39,333 bases of DNA from Alphaproteobacteria bacterium (GTDB lineage Bacteria; Pseudomonadota; Alphaproteobacteria; Bin95), in the NCBI GenBank assembly GCA_022826185.1, contig JAJDVH010000061.1:1-39333 (forward strand), read 5' to 3'. The notes under the pieces were generated by a model that was given only the letters and a program-made list of their open reading frames with translations, searched no databases and was not told the origin of the DNA. The position numbers and the translations under genes are program-made. Each line of letters starts with the position of its first letter. The first letter of the stretch is position 1. This document shows positions 14,565 to 22,832 of this stretch, piece after piece.

Positions 14565-15901
14565 GCGCCGTCCATCCAGCGTTCGAGCCAGTGGATGTCA
14601 TAGGCTCCGCTGTTGAAATCCCGGTCGCCGGCGATGCGCCGGTGCAGGTCCAGATTGGTGTCTATGCCTTCGATGACATATTCGTCGAGGGCGCGGGCGA
14701 GCCGGGCGACCGCGGTCCGGCGGTCCGGCCCGTGGACCACCAGCTTGGCGATCAGGCTGTCGTAATGCGGCGGCACCATGCAGCCGGCGAAGAGCGCGGA
14801 ATCGACCCGCACACCGGGCCCGCCCGGCGGGTGGTATTCCCGGACCCGTCCGGGCGAAGGCACGAAGGTGCGGGCGTCCTCGGCATTGACGCGGCATTCG
14901 ATGGCGTGGCCGTCGAAGCGCACCTCCTCCTGTGCGAAGGGCAGCCTGCCGCCGGCCGCAACCGTCAGCTGCTCGCGAACGAGATCGATGCCGGTGACCA
15001 TCTCCGTGACCGGATGCTCGACCTGCAGGCGCGTGTTCATCTCGATGAAGTGGAAGTCGCGCCCGTCGAACAGGAACTCCAGCGTGCCCGCGCCCAGATA
15101 GCCGAGCCGGCGGACGGCCTCCGCAGCGCGCGCGCCGATCCCGGCGCGCTGCGCCTCGTCCAGAACCGGGGAGGGCGCTTCCTCGATGACTTTCTGGTGG
15201 CGGCGCTGGATGGAGCAGTCGCGCTCGCCGAGATGAACGGCGTTGCCGTGCGAGTCCGCCAGCACCTGGACCTCGATATGGCGCGGGTTCTCGACGAATT
15301 TCTCGATGAACACCCGCGAATCGCCGAACGCGCCTGCCGCCTCGCGCCGCGCCAGCCCGAGCGCGCGGGCGAGGCCCTCCGGCGCGCGGGCAATCTGCAT
15401 CCCGCGCCCGCCGCCGCCCGCCGCCGCCTTGACGAGCACCGGATAGCCGATCCCGTCGGCGATCCTCGCCGCTTCCGCGTCGTCCTCCACCGCGGCATCG
15501 CTGCCGGGCACCGGAGAGATGCCGACCTCGATCATCGCCGCCTTGGCGGCGATCTTGTCGCCCATCGTCGCGATATGTTCGGGACTGGGCCCGATGAAGG
15601 TGAAGCCGTGATCCGAGACCACCTGGGCGAAGGCGGCGTTCTCCGCGAGGAAGCCGAGGCCCGGATGGATCGCGTCCGCGCCGGCCACGCTCGCGGCCGA
15701 GACCAGCGCGGACATGCTCAGATAGCTGTCGCGCGGCGCGGGCGGGCCGATGCACACGCTCTCGTCCGCAAGGCGCACATGCATCGCGTCGGAATCGATG
15801 GTGGAATGGACCGCGACCGTGCGGATGCCGAGGTCCCGGCAGGCGCGGATGATGCGAAGCGCGATTTCGCCGCGGTTGGCGATCAGAACCTTTTCAAACA
15901 C
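14561..15901 (-). CDS. accC: Acetyl-CoA carboxylase, biotin carboxylase subunit
   Basis: A 446-residue ATP-grasp enzyme that carboxylates the biotin on AccB using bicarbonate and ATP, the first half-reaction of malonyl-CoA synthesis. It begins MFEKVLIANRGEIALRIIRA and carries HPGLGFLAENAAFA, the glycine-rich ATP loop KAAAGGGGRGM, ERDCSIQRRHQKVIEEAPSP, and the active-site FIEMNTRLQVEHPVTEMVTGIDLV. The length is normal for AccC. It lies 4 bp after accB and is translationally coupled to aat. The order aroQ-accB-accC is widespread in proteobacteria. Confidence 0.97.
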   Translation of the reverse strand: MFEKVLIANRGEIALRIIRACRDLGIRTVAVHSTIDSDAMHVRLADESVCIGPPAPRDSYLSMSALVSAASVAGADAIHPGLGFLAENAAFAQVVSDHGFTFIGPSPEHIATMGDKIAAKAAMIEVGISPVPGSDAAVEDDAEAARIADGIGYPVLVKAAAGGGGRGMQIARAPEGLARALGLARREAAGAFGDSRVFIEKFVENPRHIEVQVLADSHGNAVHLGERDCSIQRRHQKVIEEAPSPVLDEAQRAGIGARAAEAVRRLGYLGAGTLEFLFDGRDFHFIEMNTRLQVEHPVTEMVTGIDLVREQLTVAAGGRLPFAQEEVRFDGHAIECRVNAEDARTFVPSPGRVREYHPPGGPGVRVDSALFAGCMVPPHYDSLIAKLVVHGPDRRTAVARLARALDEYVIEGIDTNLDLHRRIAGDRDFNSGAYDIHWLERWMDGA

Positions 15902-15905
15902 CGGC

Positions 15906-16367
15906 TCAGCCGAGGATCATCATGGTCTCGCCATATTCGACCGGATCGCCGCTGGAGACGAGAACCTGGCGCACCACGCCGTCGCAGGGGGCGGGAATCT
16001 GGTTGTAGACCTTCATCGCCTCGATAATCAGCAGGATCTGGCCTGCCTCGACGCGGTCGCCGACCTGCACGAATGCCGGCTGCCCCGGCTCCGGCTGAAG
16101 ATAGACCGTGCCCACGATCGGCGCGGCGACGGGCGTGCCTTCAGCGGCGCCGGCTGCCTGCTGGGCCGGCGGAGGCGCTTCGACCGGCGCCGCTGCGTGC
16201 TGCGGCGCCCCGGCGGCATGGACGGGAGCAGCGGCCTGCACGGCGCCGGGGGCGGAGATTCGAAGGCTGCGTTCGCCATCCCGATACTCGATTTCGGCAA
16301 CGCCCGTTTCCTTGAGCAGCGCCGCGAGCCGGCGGACCGCCTCCTCGTCGATGGGAAAGCCGCTCAC
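15906..16367 (-). CDS. accB: Acetyl-CoA carboxylase, biotin carboxyl carrier protein
   Basis: 153 residues: an N-terminal domain ([22 protein letters not shown]), an Ala/Pro-rich flexible linker at about 41-80, and the C-terminal biotinyl domain. The biotin-accepting lysine is Lys119 in [11 protein letters not shown], and the domain ends [14 protein letters not shown]. It carries carboxybiotin from AccC to the carboxyltransferase AccAD, which is not in this window. It starts with an ATGA overlap on aroQ and is followed closely by accC. Confidence 0.97.
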   Translation of the reverse strand: MSGFPIDEEAVRRLAALLKETGVAEIEYRDGERSLRISAPGAVQAAAPVHAAGAPQHAAAPVEAPPPAQQAAGAAEGTPVAAPIVGTVYLQPEPGQPAFVQVGDRVEAGQILLIIEAMKVYNQIPAPCDGVVRQVLVSSGDPVEYGETMMILG

Positions 16368-16819
16368 GGCGCATCTCCGTCCGCGCGCCAGCGGTCGGCC
16401 AGGGCCAGCAGCGCCAGCCGGTATCCGACGGGACCGAAGCCCGCGATCATGCCGAGCCCGGCGCCCGATATGTAGGAGTGATGGCGGAAGGCCTCGCGCC
16501 GGTGGATGTTGGAAAGATGAACCTCGACCACCGGCCCCTCGAAAAGCGTGAGCGCATCGAGCAGCGCGACCGATGTGTGGGTGTAGGCCGCGGCGTTGAT
16601 GACGATGGCGTCGAAATCCCCGCGCGCCTCCTGTATCCAGGTGACGAGCTCGCCCTCATGGTTGCTCTGCCGGCAGACGGCCTCCATGCCGAGTTCGCCC
16701 GCGGCCGTCTTCACGTCCGCGTCGATCTCGGCCAGGGTCGTGCGCCCGTAAATCTCCGGCTGGCGCTGGCCGAGCATGTTGAGATTCGGCCCGTTCAGAA
16801 CCAGCACGCGCTTTGCCAT
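16364..16819 (-). CDS. aroQ: Type II 3-dehydroquinate dehydratase
   Basis: A 151-residue dodecameric enzyme converting 3-dehydroquinate to 3-dehydroshikimate in the shikimate pathway. It has [19 protein letters not shown] with the catalytic Tyr24, [16 protein letters not shown], and [21 protein letters not shown] with the catalytic histidine. Two ATGs lie close together (16825 and 16819); I chose 16819 because GGGA is then 6 bases upstream. An ATG at 16843 is also in frame. It is the first gene of the aroQ-accB-accC-aat unit. Confidence 0.96.
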   Translation of the reverse strand: MAKRVLVLNGPNLNMLGQRQPEIYGRTTLAEIDADVKTAAGELGMEAVCRQSNHEGELVTWIQEARGDFDAIVINAAAYTHTSVALLDALTLFEGPVVEVHLSNIHRREAFRHHSYISGAGLGMIAGFGPVGYRLALLALADRWRADGDAP

Positions 16820-16860
16820 GGTCATTCCCGCACTCGCGGCCATTCAGGCCCCGCCGCTCC

Positions 16861-17553
16861 TCAGAAGGACTCCGTCCACGGCCTGAGATCGACCTCATGC
16901 GCCCAGGCCGAGCGATGCTGGCGGTGGACATGCAGATAGGTCTCCGCAATCGAATCGGGGACCAGCAGATGGTCTTCCGGCAGGCCGGGGTCAGGCGCAT
17001 GGTGCGGCCCCAGAATGCCGCCGTCGATGACGAAATGCGCGATATGGATGCCCTTCGGCCCGTAGTCGCGCGCCATCGACTGCGCTAGCGCGCGCAGGCC
17101 GAACTTGCCGACCGCGAAGCCCGCCGACATGGCATAGCCCTTCACGGAAGCCGTGGCGCCGGTGAAGAAGATGCTGCCCGAGCCGCGCGGCAGCATGGAA
17201 CGCGCGGCCTCCCGGCCGACGATGAAGCCGCCGAGGCAGGCTTGCCGCCACGCCTGCTCGAACGCTTCGGTCTCGATGTCCACCACCGAGGCGCGGACGC
17301 GGCCCGAGGCGTTGAAGACCACGATGTCCGGGTCCGGCGCCGCCGCGAACAGCGCCTTGACGCTCGCATCGTCGGTGGCGTCGCAGGCGTGAAGGCTGAC
17401 GGCGTCGCCCAGTTCGGCGGCGACCCGCTCCAGCTTCGCCGGCGTGCGCGCGGCCAGCGCAACCTTCATGCCGGCGCGAGAGAAAATGCGCCCAAGCGAA
17501 GCGCCAAGGCCGGGCCCCACCCCGACAATGATCGCGGTTTCCGTCCCGTTCAT
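16861..17553 (-). CDS. SDR family protein with Phe in place of the catalytic Tyr
   Basis: A 230-residue short-chain dehydrogenase fold: VGVGPGLGASLG binds the cofactor near residue 10, NASG stands for the usual NAG, and TGATAS precedes the active-site helix. Where the family has YxxxK this protein has Phe146-Ala-Val-Gly-Lys150, so the proton-donating tyrosine is missing. A subgroup of bacterial SDRs with KFALRALAQSMARE-like helices and a HVVIDG end shares this feature, so it is probably a conserved variant rather than decay. Function is unknown. It lies 13 bp after the indolepyruvate oxidoreductase gene and is probably co-transcribed with it. Confidence 0.88.
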   Translation of the reverse strand: MNGTETAIIVGVGPGLGASLGRIFSRAGMKVALAARTPAKLERVAAELGDAVSLHACDATDDASVKALFAAAPDPDIVVFNASGRVRASVVDIETEAFEQAWRQACLGGFIVGREAARSMLPRGSGSIFFTGATASVKGYAMSAGFAVGKFGLRALAQSMARDYGPKGIHIAHFVIDGGILGPHHAPDPGLPEDHLLVPDSIAETYLHVHRQHRSAWAHEVDLRPWTESF

Positions 17554-17566
17554 ATTGGGAATGCTC

Positions 17567-20500
17567 CTATTCGGCGGCGGCTACTGTGTGTTTGCCCGGA
17601 TTGCGAAGCGCTTCGAGATGCGCGTCGCGCTGCTTCTCCGCGGCTTCGAGATGGCGCAGCTTCACATGGCCGTAGCCGCGGATGTGCTCCGGCACGCTCG
17701 CCAGGGCGACGGCGGCGGCGCTTGTCTCCGGGGAGAAGCGGCTGAGGATTTCCTCGGCATCGGCCTCGTATTGCGCGATCAGCGCGCGCTCGCGGCGGCG
17801 CTCTTCCGTCCGCCCGAAGGGGTCGAAGGCCGTGCCGCGCAGGCCGCGCATGGCGGCCAGCAGCCGGAAGACCGGCAGCATCCACGAGCCGAAACGCATC
17901 TTGCGCGGCTCGCCCGTCACCGGGTCCTTCCGGGCGAAGAGCGGCGGGGCGAGGTTGAACTCCAGCCGGTAGCTCCCCTCGAACTGGCGCTCGATCTGCT
18001 TGCGGAAATCCCCCGAGGCGTGCAGCCGGGCGACCTCGTATTCGTCCTTGTAGGCCAGCAGCTTGAAGTAATAGCGCGCGACCGCATGGGAAAGCGGCCC
18101 GCCGCCATCGACGCCCTCGGCTTCGCGCACACGATTCACAAGTGCGGTGTAACGCGCTGCATAGGCGGCATTCTGGTAGCCGGTCAGGAAGTCCGACCTG
18201 CGGGCGACCATGTCGTCCAGGCTTTCGAGAACGGGACGTTCCTGCCTCGCATCCGCCGGGTATGCGATCCGCTCGACGAAGGCGAGATCGTGCGCCGCCC
18301 GCCGGCCCCAGTCGAACGCGGTCTTGTTCATCTCGACGGCGACGCCGTTGAGCTCGATGGCGCGCTCGATGGCCTCGGCCCCGACCGGGACCAGGCCCCT
18401 CTGATAGGCGAAGCCGGCCATGAACAGGTTGGAGCCGATGGCGTCGCCGAGCAGCGCCGTGGCGAGGCGCGTGGCGTCGATCATTTCCACGGCATCGCCG
18501 CCGAGCGCCGCCTCGATCCGGGTGCGCAGCTCGTCCTCCGGGAAGGACATGTCCGGATTGCGGGCGAACTCGTTCGTGTAGGTGCGATAGGTGTTGATGA
18601 CCGCCCGGCTGGTCCCGCGCCCCAGCCTGGAGAGCGTATCGACCTGGCTGGAGGTGACGAGATCGCAGCCGATGAGCGCGCGCGCGCCGCCCAGGCCGAT
18701 GCGCACGCTGTGCAGGTCCTCCGGATTGTCGGCGATCCTGAGATGGCTCCAGACGGCGCCGCCTTTCTGGGCGAGGCCCGTCATGTCCATCACGGTGGCG
18801 GCCTTGCCTTCGAGATGCGCCGCCATGGCGAGCAGCGCGCCCACCGTGATGACGCCCGTGCCGCCGATGCCGTCGATCATGATGGAGTAGGGCTCGTCTG
18901 TCCCCGGAATGACCGGTTCCGGCAGGACTTCCAGCGGCCCCGGCGCCTGGCCGGCGGGCTTGCCCTTGCGCGGCTCGGCGTCATAGACCGTGACGAAGCT
19001 CGGGCAGAAGCCGTTCAGGCAGGAATAGTCCTTGTTGCAGGCGGACTGGTCGATCATCCGCTTGCGGCCGAACTCGGTCTCGACCGGGATGACGGAGACG
19101 CAGTTCGACTTGACCCCGCAATCGCCGCAGCCTTCGCACACGGCCGGGTTGATGAACATGCGCTTGGGCGGATTCGGGAAGGCGCCGCGCTTGCGCCGGC
19201 GGCGCTTCTCCGCGGCGCAGGTCTGCACATAGACGAGGCCCGAAACGCCCTTGATTTCCCGGAGTTCGATCTGGACCTGGTTCAACTCCGAGCGGTGCTT
19301 GACCACCGTGCCTGGCGCGAGGTCGCGCGCCTTTTCATAGGCTTCCGGCGTGTCGGTGACGAGATAGACCGGCTTCACCCCCTCGGCGGCAAGCTGCTGC
19401 GTCACCATCGCGGGCGACAGCGGCCCGTCCACCGGCTGCCCGCCGGTCATGGCGACGGCGTCGTTGTAGAGCACCTTGTAGGTCATGTTGGCGCCCGACG
19501 CGACGGCGGCGCGCACCGCCAGGATGCCGGAATGATAGTAGGTGCCGTCGCCGATATTCTGGAAGATGTGCGGCGTCTCGACGAAGTGGTGGAGCCCGGC
19601 CCAGGTCGCGCCTTCCGCGCCCATATGGGTATAGGTGGCGGTCTTGTCCGGGTCGACCCACTGCGCCATGAAATGGCAGCCGATGCCCGAGAACGCCCGC
19701 GACCCGTCCGGCAGCCGCGTGCCGGAATTGTGCGGACAGCCCGAGCAGAAGGAGGGCGTTCGCACAAGGCTCGGCTGGTTGCCGCCCGACTGGCGCGTCA
19801 CGTCGCGTATCGCCGCCAGGCGGGACTCGAAGCGCGAGATGTCCGCCATCCGGCCGAGCCGGGAGAGAATGGCCTCGGCCACTTCCTCCGGCTGCAATTC
19901 CCCGTGGGTCCGCAGCAGCTCCCGCCCGTCCTCGTCGGTCTTGCCGACGACCCGGGGCCGGCGGTCGGCCGGCGTGCTGAAGAGAAGCTCCTTGATCTGC
20001 GGCTCGATCAGCCCGCGCTTTTCCTCGACGACGATGACCTCCTCCAGGCCCTCGCAGAAGGCGCGCATGCCTTCCGGCTCGATCGGCCAGGAGAGCGCCA
20101 CCTTGTAAACCGAGAGCCCGAGCTCGCGGGCGGTCGAGTCGTCGATGCCGAGCGCCGAGAGCGCCTGCCGCGTATCCAGATAGGACTTGCCGGTCGTGAC
20201 GATGCCGATCCGCCGGCCCGGCCCGCCGACCGTCACCCGGTCCAGCCGGTTCGCACGCACGAAGGCCACGGCCGCCGGAAGCTTGACGTGGTGCAGGCGG
20301 GGTTCCTGTTCGACCCAGACATCCGGCCAGCGGATGTTGGGCCCGCCCTCCGGCATCTCGAAATCGGTCGGCAGCCGGATCTGGACCCGGTCGGGATCGA
20401 TATCGACGGTCGCCGTCGAATCGACCGTGTCCGTGACGCAGATGAAACCCGCCCAGAGGCCCGCATAGCGCGACATGGCGAAGCCGTAGAGGCCGAAGTC

Positions 20501-21040
20501 GAGGAACTCCTGGACCCCCGATGGATTCAGGATCGGCACCATGGCGTCAACGAAGGCGAACTCGCTCTGATGCGCCGTCGTGGAGCTCTTGGCGATATGG
20601 TCGTCGCCGGCGAGCGCAATGACGCCGCCCTGCGGATGCGTGCCGAACAGGTTGGCATGCTTGAGCGCATCGCCGGTCCGGTCCACGCCGGGCCCCTTGC
20701 CGTACCAGATGCTGAAGACGCCGTCATATTTCGCATCGCCGAAGAAACCGGACTGCTGCGTTCCCCACACGGAGGTCGCGGCGAGGTCTTCGTTGACGCC
20801 CGCCTTGAAGACGATGTGGTGGTCCTGAAGATGCTTGCGCGCCGCCCAAAGCTGCTGGTCGTAGCCGCCAAGGGGAGAGCCGCGATAGCCGGAAATGAAG
20901 CCGGCGGTATTCAGGCCGGCCGCAAGGTCCCGGCGGCGCTGCACCAGCGGCAACCGCACAAGGGCCTGGGCCCCGGTCAGCAGGACCCGTCCTTCGTCCA
21001 GATTGTATTTGTCGTCCAGCTTGACTTGCGCAAGCGCCAT
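17567..21040 (-). CDS. Indolepyruvate:ferredoxin oxidoreductase family protein (fused alpha-beta type)
   Basis: A 1157-residue single-chain 2-oxoacid:ferredoxin oxidoreductase. The N-terminal pyrimidine domain has NTAGFISGYRGSPLGGYD; the thiamine-diphosphate half has FCSGCPHNSGT (Cys435) and GIGCHFMAQW; a cysteine cluster for a [4Fe-4S] centre starts with VCEGCGDCG at Cys635; and the gamma-type domain has GIGGTGVITVGALLAMAAH. The enzyme oxidatively decarboxylates aryl-pyruvates such as indolepyruvate to acyl-CoA with reduction of ferredoxin, in amino-acid breakdown. The length is normal for the aerobic fused form. The start is the ATG at 21040. It follows emrA by 86 bp. Confidence 0.95.
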   Translation of the reverse strand: MALAQVKLDDKYNLDEGRVLLTGAQALVRLPLVQRRRDLAAGLNTAGFISGYRGSPLGGYDQQLWAARKHLQDHHIVFKAGVNEDLAATSVWGTQQSGFFGDAKYDGVFSIWYGKGPGVDRTGDALKHANLFGTHPQGGVIALAGDDHIAKSSTTAHQSEFAFVDAMVPILNPSGVQEFLDFGLYGFAMSRYAGLWAGFICVTDTVDSTATVDIDPDRVQIRLPTDFEMPEGGPNIRWPDVWVEQEPRLHHVKLPAAVAFVRANRLDRVTVGGPGRRIGIVTTGKSYLDTRQALSALGIDDSTARELGLSVYKVALSWPIEPEGMRAFCEGLEEVIVVEEKRGLIEPQIKELLFSTPADRRPRVVGKTDEDGRELLRTHGELQPEEVAEAILSRLGRMADISRFESRLAAIRDVTRQSGGNQPSLVRTPSFCSGCPHNSGTRLPDGSRAFSGIGCHFMAQWVDPDKTATYTHMGAEGATWAGLHHFVETPHIFQNIGDGTYYHSGILAVRAAVASGANMTYKVLYNDAVAMTGGQPVDGPLSPAMVTQQLAAEGVKPVYLVTDTPEAYEKARDLAPGTVVKHRSELNQVQIELREIKGVSGLVYVQTCAAEKRRRRKRGAFPNPPKRMFINPAVCEGCGDCGVKSNCVSVIPVETEFGRKRMIDQSACNKDYSCLNGFCPSFVTVYDAEPRKGKPAGQAPGPLEVLPEPVIPGTDEPYSIMIDGIGGTGVITVGALLAMAAHLEGKAATVMDMTGLAQKGGAVWSHLRIADNPEDLHSVRIGLGGARALIGCDLVTSSQVDTLSRLGRGTSRAVINTYRTYTNEFARNPDMSFPEDELRTRIEAALGGDAVEMIDATRLATALLGDAIGSNLFMAGFAYQRGLVPVGAEAIERAIELNGVAVEMNKTAFDWGRRAAHDLAFVERIAYPADARQERPVLESLDDMVARRSDFLTGYQNAAYAARYTALVNRVREAEGVDGGGPLSHAVARYYFKLLAYKDEYEVARLHASGDFRKQIERQFEGSYRLEFNLAPPLFARKDPVTGEPRKMRFGSWMLPVFRLLAAMRGLRGTAFDPFGRTEERRRERALIAQYEADAEEILSRFSPETSAAAVALASVPEHIRGYGHVKLRHLEAAEKQRDAHLEALRNPGKHTVAAAE

Positions 21041-21126
21041 ATCCGGGCTCCTGGGGCCAGGGCCTTACCTCGCAGGCCGTGCCCCCGATTATCTACGATG
21101 AAGCGGCGTCTCGTCCATGGGGCGCC

Positions 21127-22245
21127 CTATTCGGCGTCGGACCGGGTGCGGGCCCAGCTTTCCTTGATGACGGTCAGCAGGTGGCGTTCGCGCACCGTGT
21201 CGATCGAAGCGGACACGGTCATGCCGGCGCGCAGCGGAGGCGCGCCCGGCCGCTCCTGGAGTTTCAGGCGCACCGGCAGCCGTTGCACCACCTTGACCCA
21301 GTTTCCGGTTGCGTTCTGCGGCGGCAGCACGGCGAATTCTGCGCCCGTCGCCGGGCTGATGCTGTCCACGACCGCCTGCCACACGAACTCCGGATAGGCA
21401 TCGACCACAACCGTCGCCTTCTGGCCGACGCGGACATGGGTCAGTTCCGTCTCCTTCAGATTGGCTTCGACCCAGGGCTGCCGCCGGGCGATGATCGAGA
21501 ATACGGGCTTGCCGGACTGGACATATTCGCCGGCCTGCAATTTGACATTGCTGACGATGCCGCCGACCGCAGCATGGACAACGGTGCGTTCGAGATCGAG
21601 CCGGGCCGCATCGCGCAGCGATTGCTTCTCCCGGTACATCGGGTGGCTCTCGACCGGCGTATCGAGCGCTCCGCCCAATTCCACCAGCACCCGGTTCATC
21701 CGCTTCCGGGCCACCTCCGCCTGCTTGCGAACCACCTCTGTCCGCTGACGGGCGACTGCCAGATCGTGCTCCGCCGCTTCCAGCTTGATCCGGGCCGCGG
21801 CGCCGCGCCGCTGCAGACTGCGAAACCGTTTCACTTGCGCCTTGTGGTAGCGAACGGCCTCAAGCGCCTCGCGCCGCTCGCCCTCCGTTACCTCCAACTC
21901 GCTTGCCGCGACGTCATATTCGGCCCGCAGGCTGAGCAATTCGTCGCGCACCATTCCCAGTTCCGCCTCGGCGCGGGCGAGGCGAATCTCGACGGGGACG
22001 GAATCGATCCGGAAGAGCAGGTCGCCGGTGCGGACTTCCTGATGGTCGCGCACGGCGACATCCACGACCCGTCCCTCGATATCGGCGCTGACCTGGACGA
22101 TGTCGTTCTTCACATAGGCGTTTTCGGTCGTCACATAGCGTCCGCCGGTGAGATAGACATAGGCTCCCACCGCTATCGCGGCGAGCGGAACCACGATCAG
22201 CAGGAACAGGCGGGTCAGGGCCCGGCTTATGCGGCGCAAACTCAT
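21127..22245 (-). CDS. HlyD/EmrA-family periplasmic adaptor of a drug efflux pump
   Basis: A 372-residue membrane-fusion protein: a single N-terminal transmembrane segment (about 14-33), the first lipoyl half (TTENAYVKNDIVQVSADIEGRVVDVAVRDHQEVRTGD), a long alpha-helical hairpin rich in Arg/Glu/Ala (about 90-195), the second lipoyl half (VVHAAVGGIVSNVKLQAGEYVQSG), and a beta-barrel end (WVEANLKETELTHVRVGQ). EmrA-type proteins bridge an MFS exporter (EmrB) and an outer-membrane channel. Here no emrB or tolC follows: the next gene is the indolepyruvate oxidoreductase. It is coupled by ATGA to marR upstream. Confidence 0.92.
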   Translation of the reverse strand: MSLRRISRALTRLFLLIVVPLAAIAVGAYVYLTGGRYVTTENAYVKNDIVQVSADIEGRVVDVAVRDHQEVRTGDLLFRIDSVPVEIRLARAEAELGMVRDELLSLRAEYDVAASELEVTEGERREALEAVRYHKAQVKRFRSLQRRGAAARIKLEAAEHDLAVARQRTEVVRKQAEVARKRMNRVLVELGGALDTPVESHPMYREKQSLRDAARLDLERTVVHAAVGGIVSNVKLQAGEYVQSGKPVFSIIARRQPWVEANLKETELTHVRVGQKATVVVDAYPEFVWQAVVDSISPATGAEFAVLPPQNATGNWVKVVQRLPVRLKLQERPGAPPLRAGMTVSASIDTVRERHLLTVIKESWARTRSDAE

Positions 22246-22721
22246 TGGGCTGCCATCTGTCGGTCGGCCGCACTGGCCGTCTGGTTGCTGTTCTGGAGCA
22301 TTTCCTGCAAACGGGCCTTGACGGTTATGAGCGCTTCCACCGCCTTGTCGTGTTCGGCTTCGTCGAGGTCGCTCAGGGCTTCGTGAATCGTCTCAAGGGC
22401 GATCGTGCGCATGGAGCGTTCGATCGCTTCGGCCTTGGGCGTCAGGTGTATACGCCTTACACGCCGGTCCGTCGGGTCCGTTTCCCGAACCACGAAGCGG
22501 CTTTTTTCAAGCCGGTCGATCAGGCGGCCGGCGGAGCCCTTTTCCATCTCCATGGTCTCGGCGAGCTCCGACTGGGTGCAGCCCGGCTGGCGGTAGATGC
22601 GCGTGAGCGCCAGCCATTGCGAGCGCGTGAGGCCGAAATCCCGCACCCGGCGGTCGAACTCCGTGCGCAGCAGCCGGGCGACATCGGACACCAGAAATCC
22701 GAAATAGCGTTCGTCTTCCAT
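22242..22721 (-). CDS. MarR family transcriptional regulator
   Basis: A 159-residue winged-helix regulator. The DNA-binding core is LTRSQWLALTRIYRQPGCTQSELAETMEMEKGSAGRLIDRLEKSRFVVRETDPTDRR (given here as landmarks from about residues 30 to 85), with the wing DRRVRRIHLTPKAEAI. It resembles MarR/EmrR repressors of efflux operons. It is co-transcribed with the emrA-type gene through an ATGA overlap. Two near-identical 14-bp palindromes lie in its promoter region (22743-22786), so autorepression relieved by a small aromatic ligand is likely. Confidence 0.93.
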   Translation of the reverse strand: MEDERYFGFLVSDVARLLRTEFDRRVRDFGLTRSQWLALTRIYRQPGCTQSELAETMEMEKGSAGRLIDRLEKSRFVVRETDPTDRRVRRIHLTPKAEAIERSMRTIALETIHEALSDLDEAEHDKAVEALITVKARLQEMLQNSNQTASAADRQMAAQ

Positions 22722-22742
22722 GCGTTGGGGAACCCGGAATTA

Positions 22743-22756
22743 GTTACCTAGGCGAC
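22743..22756. promoter_or_regulatory. MarR-type operator, site 1
   Basis: GTTACCTAGGCGAC is a near-perfect palindrome with the CCTAGG core seen in MarR-family operators. It overlaps the expected transcription start of marR. Its centre is 30 bp from that of site 2, about three helical turns. Confidence 0.6.
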
Positions 22757-22785
22757 TTTATGCACAGATATAGTCGCTCAGGCAA
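22757..22785 (-). promoter_or_regulatory. Promoter of marR-emrA
   Basis: On the minus strand, TTGCCT (22785-22780) and CATAAA (22762-22757) are separated by 17 bp. The -35 box lies within operator site 2 and the predicted start falls in site 1, as expected for autorepression. The assignment is by inspection. Confidence 0.5.
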
Positions 22786-22786
22786 C
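22773..22786. promoter_or_regulatory. MarR-type operator, site 2
   Basis: GTCGCTCAGGCAAC is, in reverse complement, GTTGCCTGAGCGAC, matching site 1 at most positions. It overlaps the -35 region of marR. Confidence 0.55.
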
Positions 22787-22832
22787 GAAATCAAGGCCCG
22801 ATTCGATATACCCGGATAGGCAAAGCAACCGC

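Noticed and set aside
17444-21397. Plus-strand open frame of 1317 codons
   Set aside because: It is antisense to the well-supported indolepyruvate oxidoreductase and its neighbours; long antisense frames are expected in GC-rich DNA with biased third positions, and the protein is Arg/Gly/Ala-rich without recognisable domains.
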